DNA of 64,000 nucleotides from Novosphingobium sp. PC22D (GTDB lineage Bacteria > Pseudomonadota > Alphaproteobacteria > Sphingomonadales > Sphingomonadaceae), in the NCBI RefSeq assembly GCF_002556635.1, contig NZ_MWMO01000015.1:1-64000 (forward strand), read 5' to 3'. The first letter of the stretch is position 1, and each line of letters starts with the position of its first letter. The translations under genes and the position numbers were made by a program. Under the pieces are notes generated by a model. The model was not told the DNA's origin, ran no database searches, and was given only the letters and a program-made list of their open reading frames with translations. Positions 55,460 through 63,775 of the stretch are shown here, piece after piece.

Positions 55460-56479
55460 TTAGTTCTTCGACTTGTCGACGAGCGCGTTCTTCGCGATCC
55501 ACGGCATCATCGCGCGCAGCTTGGCGCCGGTTTCCTCGATCGGGTGGCGCTGCGAGGCCTTGCGCGAGGCCTTGAGCTCGGGCTGGCCGGCGCGGTTGTC
55601 CATCACGAACGCCTTGACGAAGCGGCCCGACTGGATGTCGGCGAGCACGCGCTTCATCTCGGCCTTGGTTTCCTCGGTGATGATCCGCGGACCGACGGTG
55701 ATGTCGCCGTATTCGGCGGTGTTCGAGATCGAGTAGCGCATGTTGGCGATGCCGCCTTCATAAAGCAGGTCGACGATCAGCTTCAGTTCGTGGAGGCACT
55801 CGAAATAAGCCATCTCGGGCGCGTAGCCGGCTTCGACCAGCGTCTCGAAGCCCGCCTGGATCAGCGCGGTGGTGCCGCCGCACAGCACCGCCTGCTCGCC
55901 GAACAGGTCGGTCTCGCATTCCTCGCGGAAGTTGGTCTCGATGATGCCCGAGCGGCCGCCGCCGACGCCCGAGGCATAGGCGAGGGCGATGTCGTGCGCG
56001 TTGCCGGTCGAATCCTGGTCGATCGCGACGAGGCAGGGCACGCCGCCGCCGCGCTGGTATTCGCTGCGCACGGTGTGGCCGGGGCCCTTGGGCGCGATCA
56101 TGATCACGTCGATGTCGGCGCGCGGCTCGATCAGGCCGAAGTGAATGTTGAGCCCGTGCGCGAAGGCGAGCGCGGCGCCGGGCTTCATGTTGGCGTGCAG
56201 GTCCTCGGCGTAGATCGCGGCCTGGTGCTCGTCGGGCGCGAGGATCATGAGGATATCGGCCCATTTCGCCGCCTCGGCGTTGGTGAGCACCTTGAAGCCC
56301 GCGCCTTCGGCCTTCTTGGCGGTGGCCGAACCCTCGCGCAGCGCGATCGCGACTTCCTTGACGCCCGAATCGCGCAGGTTCTGCGCGTGGGCATGGCCCT
56401 GGCTGCCATAGCCGAGCACCGCGATCTTCTTCTCGGTGATCAGGTTGATGTCGCAATCGGCGTCGTAATAGACCTTCAT
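55460..56479 (-). CDS. ilvC: Ketol-acid reductoisomerase (class I)
   Basis: 339 residues; converts acetolactate to dihydroxyisovalerate using NADPH and Mg. The cofactor fingerprint is AVLGYGSQGHAHAQNL. The specificity loop LREGSATAKKAE, catalytic APKGPGHTVRSEY, and metal ligands in ETDLFGEQAVLCGG and NTAEYGD/EET are all seen. Follows ilvN after a repeat-bearing gap of 110 bases, same strand. Confidence 0.98.
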   Translation of the reverse strand: MKVYYDADCDINLITEKKIAVLGYGSQGHAHAQNLRDSGVKEVAIALREGSATAKKAEGAGFKVLTNAEAAKWADILMILAPDEHQAAIYAEDLHANMKPGAALAFAHGLNIHFGLIEPRADIDVIMIAPKGPGHTVRSEYQRGGGVPCLVAIDQDSTGNAHDIALAYASGVGGGRSGIIETNFREECETDLFGEQAVLCGGTTALIQAGFETLVEAGYAPEMAYFECLHELKLIVDLLYEGGIANMRYSISNTAEYGDITVGPRIITEETKAEMKRVLADIQSGRFVKAFVMDNRAGQPELKASRKASQRHPIEETGAKLRAMMPWIAKNALVDKSKN

Positions 56480-56491
56480 TTCGCTTTACTC

Positions 56492-56574
56492 CGTCATCCC
56501 GGCGAGGGCCGGGATCGTTTGTCGATAAGCGCATCGCCTTGTGGCCGGGGACCCCAGCCTTCGCCGGGATGACG
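56492..56574. repeat. Inverted palindromic repeat pair between ilvC and ilvN
   Basis: Two 25-base arms, 56492-56516 (CGTCATCCCGGCGAGG start) and 56550-56574 (ending GCCGGGATGACG), match in inverted orientation at 22 of 25 positions over a 33-base loop. The CGTCATCCCGGCGAAGGCCGGGA type is a common dispersed repeat in sphingomonads and relatives. Could end or weaken transcription between ilvN and ilvC, or stabilise mRNA. Confidence 0.85.
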
Positions 56575-56589
56575 CGCAAGGTGAAAAAG

Positions 56590-57108
56590 TCAGGCTTCCT
56601 TCGGTCCTCGGATCATGCCGACGACACCGGTACGGCCGACTTCGACGAGGCCGAGTTCACGCATCAGCGAAACGAAGCTGTCGATCTTGTCGGGAATCCC
56701 GGTGATCTCGAAGATGAAGCTCTCGGTCGTGGTGTCGACCGGGCGGGCGCGGAAGATCTCGGCGACGCGCAGCGCCTCGACCCGCTTTTCGCCAGTGCCC
56801 GAAACCTTCACCAGCGCCAGCTCGCGCTCGACGTAGGGCCCGGCCTCGGTGAGGTCGACCACCTTGTGCACCGGCACCAGCCGGTCGAGCTGGTGGCGAA
56901 TCTGGTCGATCACCGCCGGCGGGCCGTGGGTGACGATCGTGATCCGGCTGACTGCGTGGTTTTCGGTGATGTCGGCCACGGTCAGGCTGTCGATGTTGTA
57001 GCCGCGCGCGGTGAACATGCCGGCGATGCGGGCGAGGATGCCCGCCTCGTTGTCGACGGTCACGGTCAGGACGTGCCGCTCGGGCTGCTGATGCTCGATT
57101 TTCATCAT
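56590..57108 (-). CDS. ilvN: Acetolactate synthase, small (regulatory) subunit
   Basis: 172 residues with the ACT domain VTVDNEAGILARIAGMFTARGYNIDSLTV followed by the second domain ending MRELGLVEVGRTGVVGMIRG. Binds valine and activates/regulates the large subunit. ATG codons at 57105 and 57108 are both possible; no strong ribosome site distinguishes them. 11 bases after ilvB. Confidence 0.96.
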   Translation of the reverse strand: MMKIEHQQPERHVLTVTVDNEAGILARIAGMFTARGYNIDSLTVADITENHAVSRITIVTHGPPAVIDQIRHQLDRLVPVHKVVDLTEAGPYVERELALVKVSGTGEKRVEALRVAEIFRARPVDTTTESFIFEITGIPDKIDSFVSLMRELGLVEVGRTGVVGMIRGPKEA

Positions 57109-57119
57109 GTCGGGCTTTC

Positions 57120-58862
57120 TCAGACGAGCGCTTTGGCTTCGTCGGCCATGGTTCCTGCGACATGATCGCCATAGAGGATCATCTCGGTATGCGACGCGCC
57201 CGAGGGAATCATCGGGTAGCAATTCGCCGCGTTCGAGACCGCGCAATCGACGATCACCGGACCGTCATGGTCGATCATCGCGCGGATGCCTTCGTCGAGC
57301 TGGCCTTCGTTCTCGATGCGAATGCCCTTCCAGCCATAGGCCTCGGCAAGCTTCACGAAGTCGGGCAGGCTGTCCGAATAGGAGTTCGAATAGCGGCTCT
57401 CGTAGGTCAGTTCCTGCCACTGGCGGACCATGCCCATCCACATGTTGTTGAGGATGAAGACCTTCACCGGCAGGCGGTACTGGCTGGCGGTGCCCAGTTC
57501 CTGGATGTTCATCTGGATCGAGGCATCGCCCGCGATGTCGATGACGAGGCTGCCCGGATTGCCGAGCTGCGCGCCGATCGCGGCGGGCAGGCCGTAGCCC
57601 ATCGTGCCGAGCCCGCCCGAGGTCAGCCACTTGTTCGGGCCGAAGAAGTGGAAGTACTGCGCCGCCCACATCTGGTGCTGCCCGACCTCGGTGGCGATGA
57701 TCGGATCGCGGTCCTTCGTCAGCGCGAACAGCCGCTCGATCGCCTGCTGCGGCATGATCTCGATGTCCGAGCGCGGGAACGCGAGGCTCTTGCGCGCGCG
57801 CCAGTCGGCGATGCGCACTTTCCATTCGGACAGATCCCGCGGCTTGCGCTCGCCCCATGCCTCGAGCATCTGCTCGAGCACCAGCGCGCAATCGCCGACG
57901 ATCGGCAGGTCGACCGGCACCGTCTTGTTGATCGACGAGCGGTCGATGTCGATGTGGATCTTCTTCGAATGGGGCGCGAAGGCGTCGAGCCGGCCGGTGA
58001 CGCGGTCGTCGAAGCGCGCGCCGACGCAGACGATCAGGTCCGCCTGGTTCATCGCCATGTTCGCTTCGTAAGTGCCATGCATGCCGAGCATGCCCAGCCA
58101 GTCCTCGCTATCCGCCGGGAAGGCGCCGAGGCCCATCAGCGTCGAGGTGACCGGCGCGCCCGTCTTCGCCTGAAGTTCGCGCAGCAGTTCGCTGGCGCGC
58201 GGTCCCGAATTGATCACGCCGCCGCCCGTGTAGAAGACCGGAGCCTTGGCCGCGGCGAGCATCTCGATCGCCTCGCGGATCTCGCCGTCCTCGCCCCTGG
58301 TGCGCGGTGCGTAGCGCTGGCGGCGCTGGCTGGCGCCGTCATGCAGCATGGCGCTGGCGACCTGCACGTCCTTTGGGACGTCGATCAGCACCGGTCCGGG
58401 ACGACCGCTGGTCGCGATCTGGAACGCTTCATCGATCGTCGCGGCGAGATCGGCCGGATCGCGCACGAGGTAGTTGTGCTTGGTGCAGTGACGCGAGATG
58501 CCGATCGTGTCGGCTTCCTGGAAGGCGTCCGAGCCGATCAGGCCGGTCGCGACCTGCCCGGTGATGACCACCAGCGGGATCGAGTCCATGAAGGCGTCGG
58601 CGACGCCGGTCATCGCGTTGGTCGCGCCCGGACCCGAGGTGACGAGCACGACGCCGGGCTTGCCGGTCGAACGGGCATAGCCTTCGGCCGCGTGCGCGGC
58701 GCCGGCTTCGTGGCGTACGAGAATGTGCCGGATGCGCTCGTCGTCGAACAGGGCATCGTAAATCGGAAGCACGGCGCCGCCGGGATAGCCGAATACGAAT
58801 TCGACCCCCTGCTTGACCAGGCCTTCGACCAGGATGCTTGCGCCGCTGCGCTCTTCGGTCAC
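57120..58862 (-). CDS. ilvB: Acetolactate synthase, large (catalytic) subunit
   Basis: 580 residues. Condenses two pyruvates (or pyruvate and 2-oxobutyrate) with ThDP and FAD. The catalytic Glu lies in HEAGAAHAAEGYAR, and the ThDP motif GDASIQMNIQELGTASQYRLPVKVFILNN is complete. GTG start with AAGGA nine bases ahead. Preceded by a leader ORF and stem-loops, followed by ilvN, so one regulated operon. Confidence 0.97.
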   Translation of the reverse strand: MTEERSGASILVEGLVKQGVEFVFGYPGGAVLPIYDALFDDERIRHILVRHEAGAAHAAEGYARSTGKPGVVLVTSGPGATNAMTGVADAFMDSIPLVVITGQVATGLIGSDAFQEADTIGISRHCTKHNYLVRDPADLAATIDEAFQIATSGRPGPVLIDVPKDVQVASAMLHDGASQRRQRYAPRTRGEDGEIREAIEMLAAAKAPVFYTGGGVINSGPRASELLRELQAKTGAPVTSTLMGLGAFPADSEDWLGMLGMHGTYEANMAMNQADLIVCVGARFDDRVTGRLDAFAPHSKKIHIDIDRSSINKTVPVDLPIVGDCALVLEQMLEAWGERKPRDLSEWKVRIADWRARKSLAFPRSDIEIMPQQAIERLFALTKDRDPIIATEVGQHQMWAAQYFHFFGPNKWLTSGGLGTMGYGLPAAIGAQLGNPGSLVIDIAGDASIQMNIQELGTASQYRLPVKVFILNNMWMGMVRQWQELTYESRYSNSYSDSLPDFVKLAEAYGWKGIRIENEGQLDEGIRAMIDHDGPVIVDCAVSNAANCYPMIPSGASHTEMILYGDHVAGTMADEAKALV

Positions 58863-58883
58863 GTTTCAAAATCCTTCTGTTGT

Positions 58884-58900
58884 GCGGGCGACGGGCCCGC
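58884..58900 (-). promoter_or_regulatory. Second stem-loop of the ilvB leader
   Basis: On the transcript GCGGGC-CCGTC-GCCCGC is a perfect 6-pair stem (58884-58889 with 58895-58900), placed between the leader ORF stop and the ilvB ribosome site. There is no T run after it, so classical termination is doubtful. Confidence 0.5.
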
Positions 58901-58907
58901 GCGGTTC

Positions 58908-58949
58908 TTAATTGAGTCGACCCGACACGACAATGCCGTGCCGGGCCAT
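58908..58949 (-). CDS. ilvB leader peptide (putative attenuator)
   Basis: A 13-residue ORF, MARHGIVVSGRLN, ends 45 bases before ilvB and has a strong GGGAGGAGAGG ribosome site. It carries consecutive Ile-Val-Val plus a late Leu, the regulatory amino acids of the pathway. Its codons form one side of an 11-pair stem (58921-58931 with 58935-58945, two G-U pairs, AUU loop). Ribosome stalling on Ile/Val codons would change this folding. Confidence 0.72.
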   Translation of the reverse strand: MARHGIVVSGRLN

Positions 58950-58991
58950 CCTCTCCTCCCGCTTTTCAACTTCCACGCGGGTAGGCGGCGG

Positions 58992-59020
58992 CCTGTAGGA
59001 AACAAATAATGTCACGTCAA
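58992..59020 (-). promoter_or_regulatory. Candidate promoter of the ilvB leader
   Basis: On the minus strand TTGACG (59015-59020), 17 bases, then TACAGG (58992-58997). The -35 is good and the -10 is weak. The -35 coincides with the last two codons of miaA (Leu-Thr). Confidence 0.45.
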
Positions 59021-59995
59021 CCCAAAGTTTGGTAATATAGTTTCGTCTATCCAGCCGGGATTGTAATCATGAATGACCAATCGCGGCCAATCGAGAGGAG
59101 GCTGGTGCCGGAGCCAGGTGAACTGGCGCTTGGCGTAATTGCGCGTCGCCTGGCTGGCGCGCGCCGCCGCCTCGGCGAGCGACCACCCGCCGCGCAGGAA
59201 TCCCGCGATCTCGGGAACCCCGATCGCGCGCATCACCGGCAAATTTTCGGGCAGGCCACGGGCGAGGAGGGTGCGCACCTCTTCGAGCGCGCCGAGGCCG
59301 ATCATCCGGGCGAACCGAAGCTCGCAGCGCGCATAGAGCATCGGCCGGTCAGGCAGGAGGATGGCTGGGTGGAGCGTGACGGTATCGCCGATCCCGCCGG
59401 TCTTCTCGCTCTGCCAGTCGGTCAGCGTCCGGCCGGTGGAACGCACGACTTCGAGGGCGCGAGAGATCCTCGCGCTGTCCGCCGGAGCGAGCGCCGCCGC
59501 GCGCTCGGGGTCTTCGCGAGTGAGCGCGGCGTGGGCTTCGGCGACGGGCAGGGCACGTACCGCTTCGCGGACCCTCGGGTCGATCTCGGGCACGGGGGCG
59601 ATGCCTTCGAGCAGGGTGCGGATATATAGTCCGGTGCCACCGACGAGGATCGGCACCGCATCCTCGGCCTGCACCGCCGCGATCTCGCGTCTGGCGGCTT
59701 GTGCCCAGTCCGCCGCCGAGCAGGCCTGCGCGCCGTCCCAGGCGCCGAACAGGCGGTGGTCGATCCCGCGCATCTCGTCCGGCGCGGGGCGCGCGCTCAG
59801 CACGGCGAGATCGGCATAGACCTGTGCGCTGTCGGCGTTGATCACGACCGCGCGCCGTCCTCTCCGTTCGAGCGCCAGCGCGAGTTCGACGGCACAATCG
59901 CTCTTGCCGCTCGCGGTCGGCCCTGCGATGAGCGCCAGCGGCGGCCGGGCCCGATCCGGCGGTTCCGCAAGACTTGAGGTATTCGCATTGCTCAT
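59012..59995 (-). CDS. miaA: tRNA dimethylallyltransferase
   Basis: 327 residues. Adds an isopentenyl group to A37 of tRNAs reading UNN codons. P-loop LIAGPTASGKSD, then NADSAQVY, GTGLYIRTLLEG, and the C-terminal RNYAKRQFTWLRHQ are classic. The ATG at 59995 lies 8 bases inside the divergent serB start region, so the two genes overlap head to head. Confidence 0.96.
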   Translation of the reverse strand: MSNANTSSLAEPPDRARPPLALIAGPTASGKSDCAVELALALERRGRRAVVINADSAQVYADLAVLSARPAPDEMRGIDHRLFGAWDGAQACSAADWAQAARREIAAVQAEDAVPILVGGTGLYIRTLLEGIAPVPEIDPRVREAVRALPVAEAHAALTREDPERAAALAPADSARISRALEVVRSTGRTLTDWQSEKTGGIGDTVTLHPAILLPDRPMLYARCELRFARMIGLGALEEVRTLLARGLPENLPVMRAIGVPEIAGFLRGGWSLAEAAARASQATRNYAKRQFTWLRHQPPLDWPRLVIHDYNPGWIDETILPNFGLT

Positions 59996-60872
59996 CGCCC
60001 GGCTGATAGCAGAGCCCGACCATCTGAACACACGCCTGGATGCGGCGCGCGCCGCGATGGAGGAGCGCGGCGTCCGGCTCGCGGGCGCGGCGATGCTCGA
60101 TTTCTGCGGCCAGACCATGGAAATCACTTCGCCCGACGATGACGCGCAGGCGCTGCGCGAAGTGCTCGACACCTATTTCGGCACGTCCGACGGCCTGATC
60201 TGCCGCGACGAGCCCCAAGTGCCCGATGTTTTCATCTCTGACATGGATTCGACCATGATCGGGCAGGAATGCATCGACGAACTCGCCGATTTCGCCGGGC
60301 TGAAGCCGCAGATCGCCGCGATCACCGAGCGCGCCATGCAGGGCGAACTCGATTTCGAAGCCGCGCTGCGCGAGCGCGTCGGACTGCTCGAAGGGCTTGC
60401 CGAAAGCGCGATCGAGGAATGCCTCGCCTCGCGCATCGTCCCGATGCCCGGCGCAAAAACGCTCGTCGAGACGCTCAAGTCACGCGGTTGCCGCACGGTT
60501 TTGGTGACGGGCGGTTTCCACCATTTCGCCGATCCGATCGCTCGGTTACTCGGCTTCGAGCACGTCGTGGGCAATCGGCTCGAAGTGGCGGGCGGCAAGC
60601 TGACCGGCGGCCTTGCCGGCCCGGTCACCGACAGCGCGGTGAAGAAAGCGACGCTGCTGGCCGAAATCGCGGAGAAGGGTGATCACGCCACCAGTCTCGC
60701 CACCGGCGACGGCGCGAACGACATCCCCATGCTTGAGGCGGCGACTTACGGAATTGCCTATAAGGCGAAGCCGAAGGCCCGAGTTGCCGCTAACGGTTGG
60801 GTCGATCGCGGCGATCTTACCTCGGTCCTCCGGCTTCTGGGGATCCGCCAGACCGATTGGCAAACCGGCTGA
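59988..60872 (+). CDS. serB: Phosphoserine phosphatase
   Basis: 294 residues. HAD phosphatase for the last step of serine synthesis. The nucleophile motif is D85-M-D87-S-T in FISDMDSTMIGQE, with LVTGGF, and GDGANDIPML for Mg binding. The N-terminal ACT-like region follows TTG at 59988, which has GAGG eight bases ahead. Reading further upstream would run across miaA codons and looks wrong. Overlaps miaA head to head. Confidence 0.95.
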   Translation: MLIARLIAEPDHLNTRLDAARAAMEERGVRLAGAAMLDFCGQTMEITSPDDDAQALREVLDTYFGTSDGLICRDEPQVPDVFISDMDSTMIGQECIDELADFAGLKPQIAAITERAMQGELDFEAALRERVGLLEGLAESAIEECLASRIVPMPGAKTLVETLKSRGCRTVLVTGGFHHFADPIARLLGFEHVVGNRLEVAGGKLTGGLAGPVTDSAVKKATLLAEIAEKGDHATSLATGDGANDIPMLEAATYGIAYKAKPKARVAANGWVDRGDLTSVLRLLGIRQTDWQTG

Positions 60873-61171
60873 CGAAGGTGAATTGCGTGAAATGCGCGAA
60901 GGTGGGCGGCGCGTAGCGATGGCGCCGCCGCCGCGCGGCGCTTTGGCTCGTTTGGGTGGGTGCCTGTCGCGAAAGCGTCGATCCGCGTGGTCGCGCTTGC
61001 GAACCCGGCCAACGCAATCGGGCGCGAGACGCCGGACGTCGCGGTGTCGGTCAACATTCGGTGCCCCCCGATGAAGTTTTCCCCGGGGACAATAGCTACC
61101 GCAAGCCTATGGATTCGCAACAGGAATCTTGGTGATATCGATCAGTTAAGCCGATATGTGGGACTACCTGG
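60873..61171. other. Gene-free stretch downstream of serB and purL
   Basis: About 299 bases between convergent serB and purL stops. No credible gene: open frames here lack family features and codon bias. A GC-rich cluster near 60910-60950 could fold but has no T run. Nothing definite seen. Confidence 0.4.
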
Positions 61172-63403
61172 TCAGGTGTCCATCCAGTCCTTGAAGAAGG
61201 CTTCGTTCGCTTGCCGCAGGGCGACGACCTCGACCGAGCTTTCGGCGGAGTCGCTTCGGAAGACGAGCACGTCGCCGCCGGTCTCGCCCAGCGCGATCGC
61301 GGCCAGACCGGCGTGCTCGGCATCGTCGAGCACCGCGGCAAGATCGCGCGTGGTGACCACGTAGCGCGCCTGATCCTCGCCGAACCAGAAGGCCGCGGCG
61401 CTTTCGCGATCCTCGGGCATGGCGACCGCGCAGCCGATCCCGCCCGCGAGCGCCATCTCGGCGAGCGTCACCGCGAGACCGCCGTCCGAGCAGTCGTGCA
61501 CCGCCGTCAGCAGCCCCGAAGCGATGAGCTTGCGCACGTGCTCGCCAGCCTGCCGCTCGAGATCGAGCCCAACCGGGGGCGGCATGCCCGCTTCCTGGCC
61601 ATGGATCTCGCGCAGCCAGAGCGTCTGGCCGAGATGGCCCGATTCGCCGCCGATCAGCACGATCGCCTCTCCGGGCGCCTTGAACCCGATCGTCGCCATC
61701 GTCTCGTGGTCGTCGAGCAGGCCGACGCCGCCGATCGCCGGGGTCGGCAGGATCGCCGAGCCGCCGCCGGTCGCCTTGCTCTCGTTGTAGAGCGAGACGT
61801 TGCCCGAGACGATCGGATAGTCGAGCGCGCGGCAGGCTTCGCCCATGCCCTGCAGGCAGCCCACGATCTGCGCCATGATCTCGGGCCGCTGCGGATTGGC
61901 GAAGTTGAGGCAGTTGGTGATCGCGAGCGGCGTGGCGCCGACCGCGCAGATGTTGCGCCAGGTTTCGGCGACCGCCTGCTTGCCGCCTTCGTGCGGGTCG
62001 GCGTAGCAGTATCGCGGCGAGCAATCGGTGCTCATCGCCAGCGCCTTCTTGGTGCCGTGGACGCGCACGACCGCGGCATCGCCGCCGGATTTCTGCAGCG
62101 TGTCGGCGCCGACCTGACTGTCGTACTGCTCCCAGATCCAGCGGCGCGAGGCGAGGTCGGGGCAAGCCATCAGGCGCAGCAGGTCGGCCGCGACGTCCCC
62201 GGTGTCGGGCACGTCCTCGAGCAGCGGCACCGCCGCCCAGTCGTGATAGGTGGCGTGATCGACCCAGGGCCGCTCGTATTCGGGAGCGTCGTCGGCCAGC
62301 GGGCCGAGCGGAATGTCGCAGACGGTCTCGCCGCCGAAGGTGAGTTGCATCCGCCCCGTGTCGGTGACTTCGCCGATCACCGCGAAATCCAGCTCCCACT
62401 TGCGGAAGACCGCCTCGGCCATCGCCTCCTTGCCGGGCTTGAGCACCATCAGCATGCGCTCCTGGCTCTCGCTCAGCATCATCTCGTAAGGCGTCATGCC
62501 GTCTTCGCGGCAGGGAACCTGGTCCATGTCGAGGCGGATGCCCGCGCCGCCCTTGCTTGCCATCTCGACCGAGGATGACGTCAGTCCGGCCGCGCCCATG
62601 TCCTGGATCGCGACGATCGCGTCGGTCGCCATCAGTTCGAGGCAGGCCTCGATCAGCAGCTTTTCGGTGAAGGGATCGCCGACCTGCACGGTGGGGCGCT
62701 TCTCGTCGCTGTTCTCGTCGAAGTCGGCGCTGGCCATGGTCGCGCCGTGAATGCCGTCGCGGCCGGTCTTCGAGCCGACGTAGACGATCGGATTGCCGAC
62801 CCCGGTGGCGGCCGAATAGAAGATCTTGTCGGCATCGGCGACGCCCACCGTCATCGCGTTGACGAGGATGTTGCCGTCGTAGGCCTGGTGGAAGTTGGTC
62901 TCGCCGCCCACCGTCGGCACGCCGACGCAGTTGCCGTAGCCGCCGATTCCCGCGACCACGCCCTGGACGAGGTGCTTCATCTTGGGATGCTCGGGCCGGC
63001 CGAAGCGTAGCGCGTTGAGGTTGGCGACGGGCCGCGCGCCCATGGTGAAGACGTCGCGCAGGATACCGCCGACCCCCGTCGCCGCGCCCTGGTAGGGCTC
63101 GATGTAGCTGGGGTGGTTGTGGCTCTCCATCTTGAAGATCGCCGCCTGACCGTCGCCGATGTCGATCACGCCCGCGTTCTCGCCCGGGCCGCAGATCACC
63201 CATGGCGCCTCGGTCGGCAGCTTCTTGAGGTGGACGCGGCTCGACTTGTACGAGCAGTGCTCCGACCACATCACCGAGAAGATGCCCAGTTCGACGAGAT
63301 TGGGCTCCCGTCCCAGCGCGCTCAGGACGCGTTCGTATTCCTCGGGATTGAGGCCGTGGGCTTCGACGACGTCGGGCGTGATCTCGGGCGTAGTGTTCGG
63401 CAT
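61172..63403 (-). CDS. purL: Phosphoribosylformylglycinamidine synthase, PurL subunit (small type)
   Basis: 743 residues, the PurL of PurLQS complexes. Uses ATP and ammonia from PurQ in purine synthesis. Family features: MWSEHCSYKSSR, VIDIGDGQAAIFKMESHNHPSYIEPYQGAATGVGGI, and GGETNFH near the active site. The C-terminal half repeats the AIRS-like fold (HDCSDGGLAV). The start at 63403 is chosen over an upstream TTG/CTG-type extension. Confidence 0.97.
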   Translation of the reverse strand: MPNTTPEITPDVVEAHGLNPEEYERVLSALGREPNLVELGIFSVMWSEHCSYKSSRVHLKKLPTEAPWVICGPGENAGVIDIGDGQAAIFKMESHNHPSYIEPYQGAATGVGGILRDVFTMGARPVANLNALRFGRPEHPKMKHLVQGVVAGIGGYGNCVGVPTVGGETNFHQAYDGNILVNAMTVGVADADKIFYSAATGVGNPIVYVGSKTGRDGIHGATMASADFDENSDEKRPTVQVGDPFTEKLLIEACLELMATDAIVAIQDMGAAGLTSSSVEMASKGGAGIRLDMDQVPCREDGMTPYEMMLSESQERMLMVLKPGKEAMAEAVFRKWELDFAVIGEVTDTGRMQLTFGGETVCDIPLGPLADDAPEYERPWVDHATYHDWAAVPLLEDVPDTGDVAADLLRLMACPDLASRRWIWEQYDSQVGADTLQKSGGDAAVVRVHGTKKALAMSTDCSPRYCYADPHEGGKQAVAETWRNICAVGATPLAITNCLNFANPQRPEIMAQIVGCLQGMGEACRALDYPIVSGNVSLYNESKATGGGSAILPTPAIGGVGLLDDHETMATIGFKAPGEAIVLIGGESGHLGQTLWLREIHGQEAGMPPPVGLDLERQAGEHVRKLIASGLLTAVHDCSDGGLAVTLAEMALAGGIGCAVAMPEDRESAAAFWFGEDQARYVVTTRDLAAVLDDAEHAGLAAIALGETGGDVLVFRSDSAESSVEVVALRQANEAFFKDWMDT

Positions 63404-63517
63404 GGTCCGGGCCTTAGCGAGGAGCATGCCGCGATGCTAGATGTGTTGCGGCCCTGTGGAGCGTGGGCGCCGCAGCGCGCTTGACCCCCGGGCCTCGGCT
63501 CGTCATTGCTCAACCGC

Positions 63518-63772
63518 ATGACGGGAGACAGCGCCGAAATCGCCGAACTGAGTTTCGAGGACGCCTTGCGCGCGCTCGAGGACGTGGTCCGCAAGCTCGA
63601 AAGCGGAGAAGTCCCGCTCGACGATTCGATCGCGCTCTACGAGCGGGGCGAGGCCCTGCGCCGCCATTGCCAGGCGCGACTCGACAGTGCCCAGGCGCGG
63701 ATCGAGCGGATCGTCCAGGGGGCCGACGGCACACCGAGCGGAACCCAGCCTTTCGACGCGCCGGACCGCTGA
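63518..63772 (+). CDS. xseB: Exodeoxyribonuclease VII small subunit
   Basis: 84 residues. AELSFEDALRALEDVVRKLESGEVPLDDSIALYERGEALRRHCQARLDSA is the complete three-helix XseB core. A TTG at 63506 would add four residues; ATG at 63518 is preferred. Followed 3 bases later by ispA, the usual order in proteobacteria. Confidence 0.95.
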   Translation: MTGDSAEIAELSFEDALRALEDVVRKLESGEVPLDDSIALYERGEALRRHCQARLDSAQARIERIVQGADGTPSGTQPFDAPDR

Positions 63773-63775
63773 TTC

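Noticed and set aside
60758..61120. Possible minus-strand 120-codon gene overlapping the end of serB
   Set aside because: No domain, no ribosome site, covers conserved serB codons.
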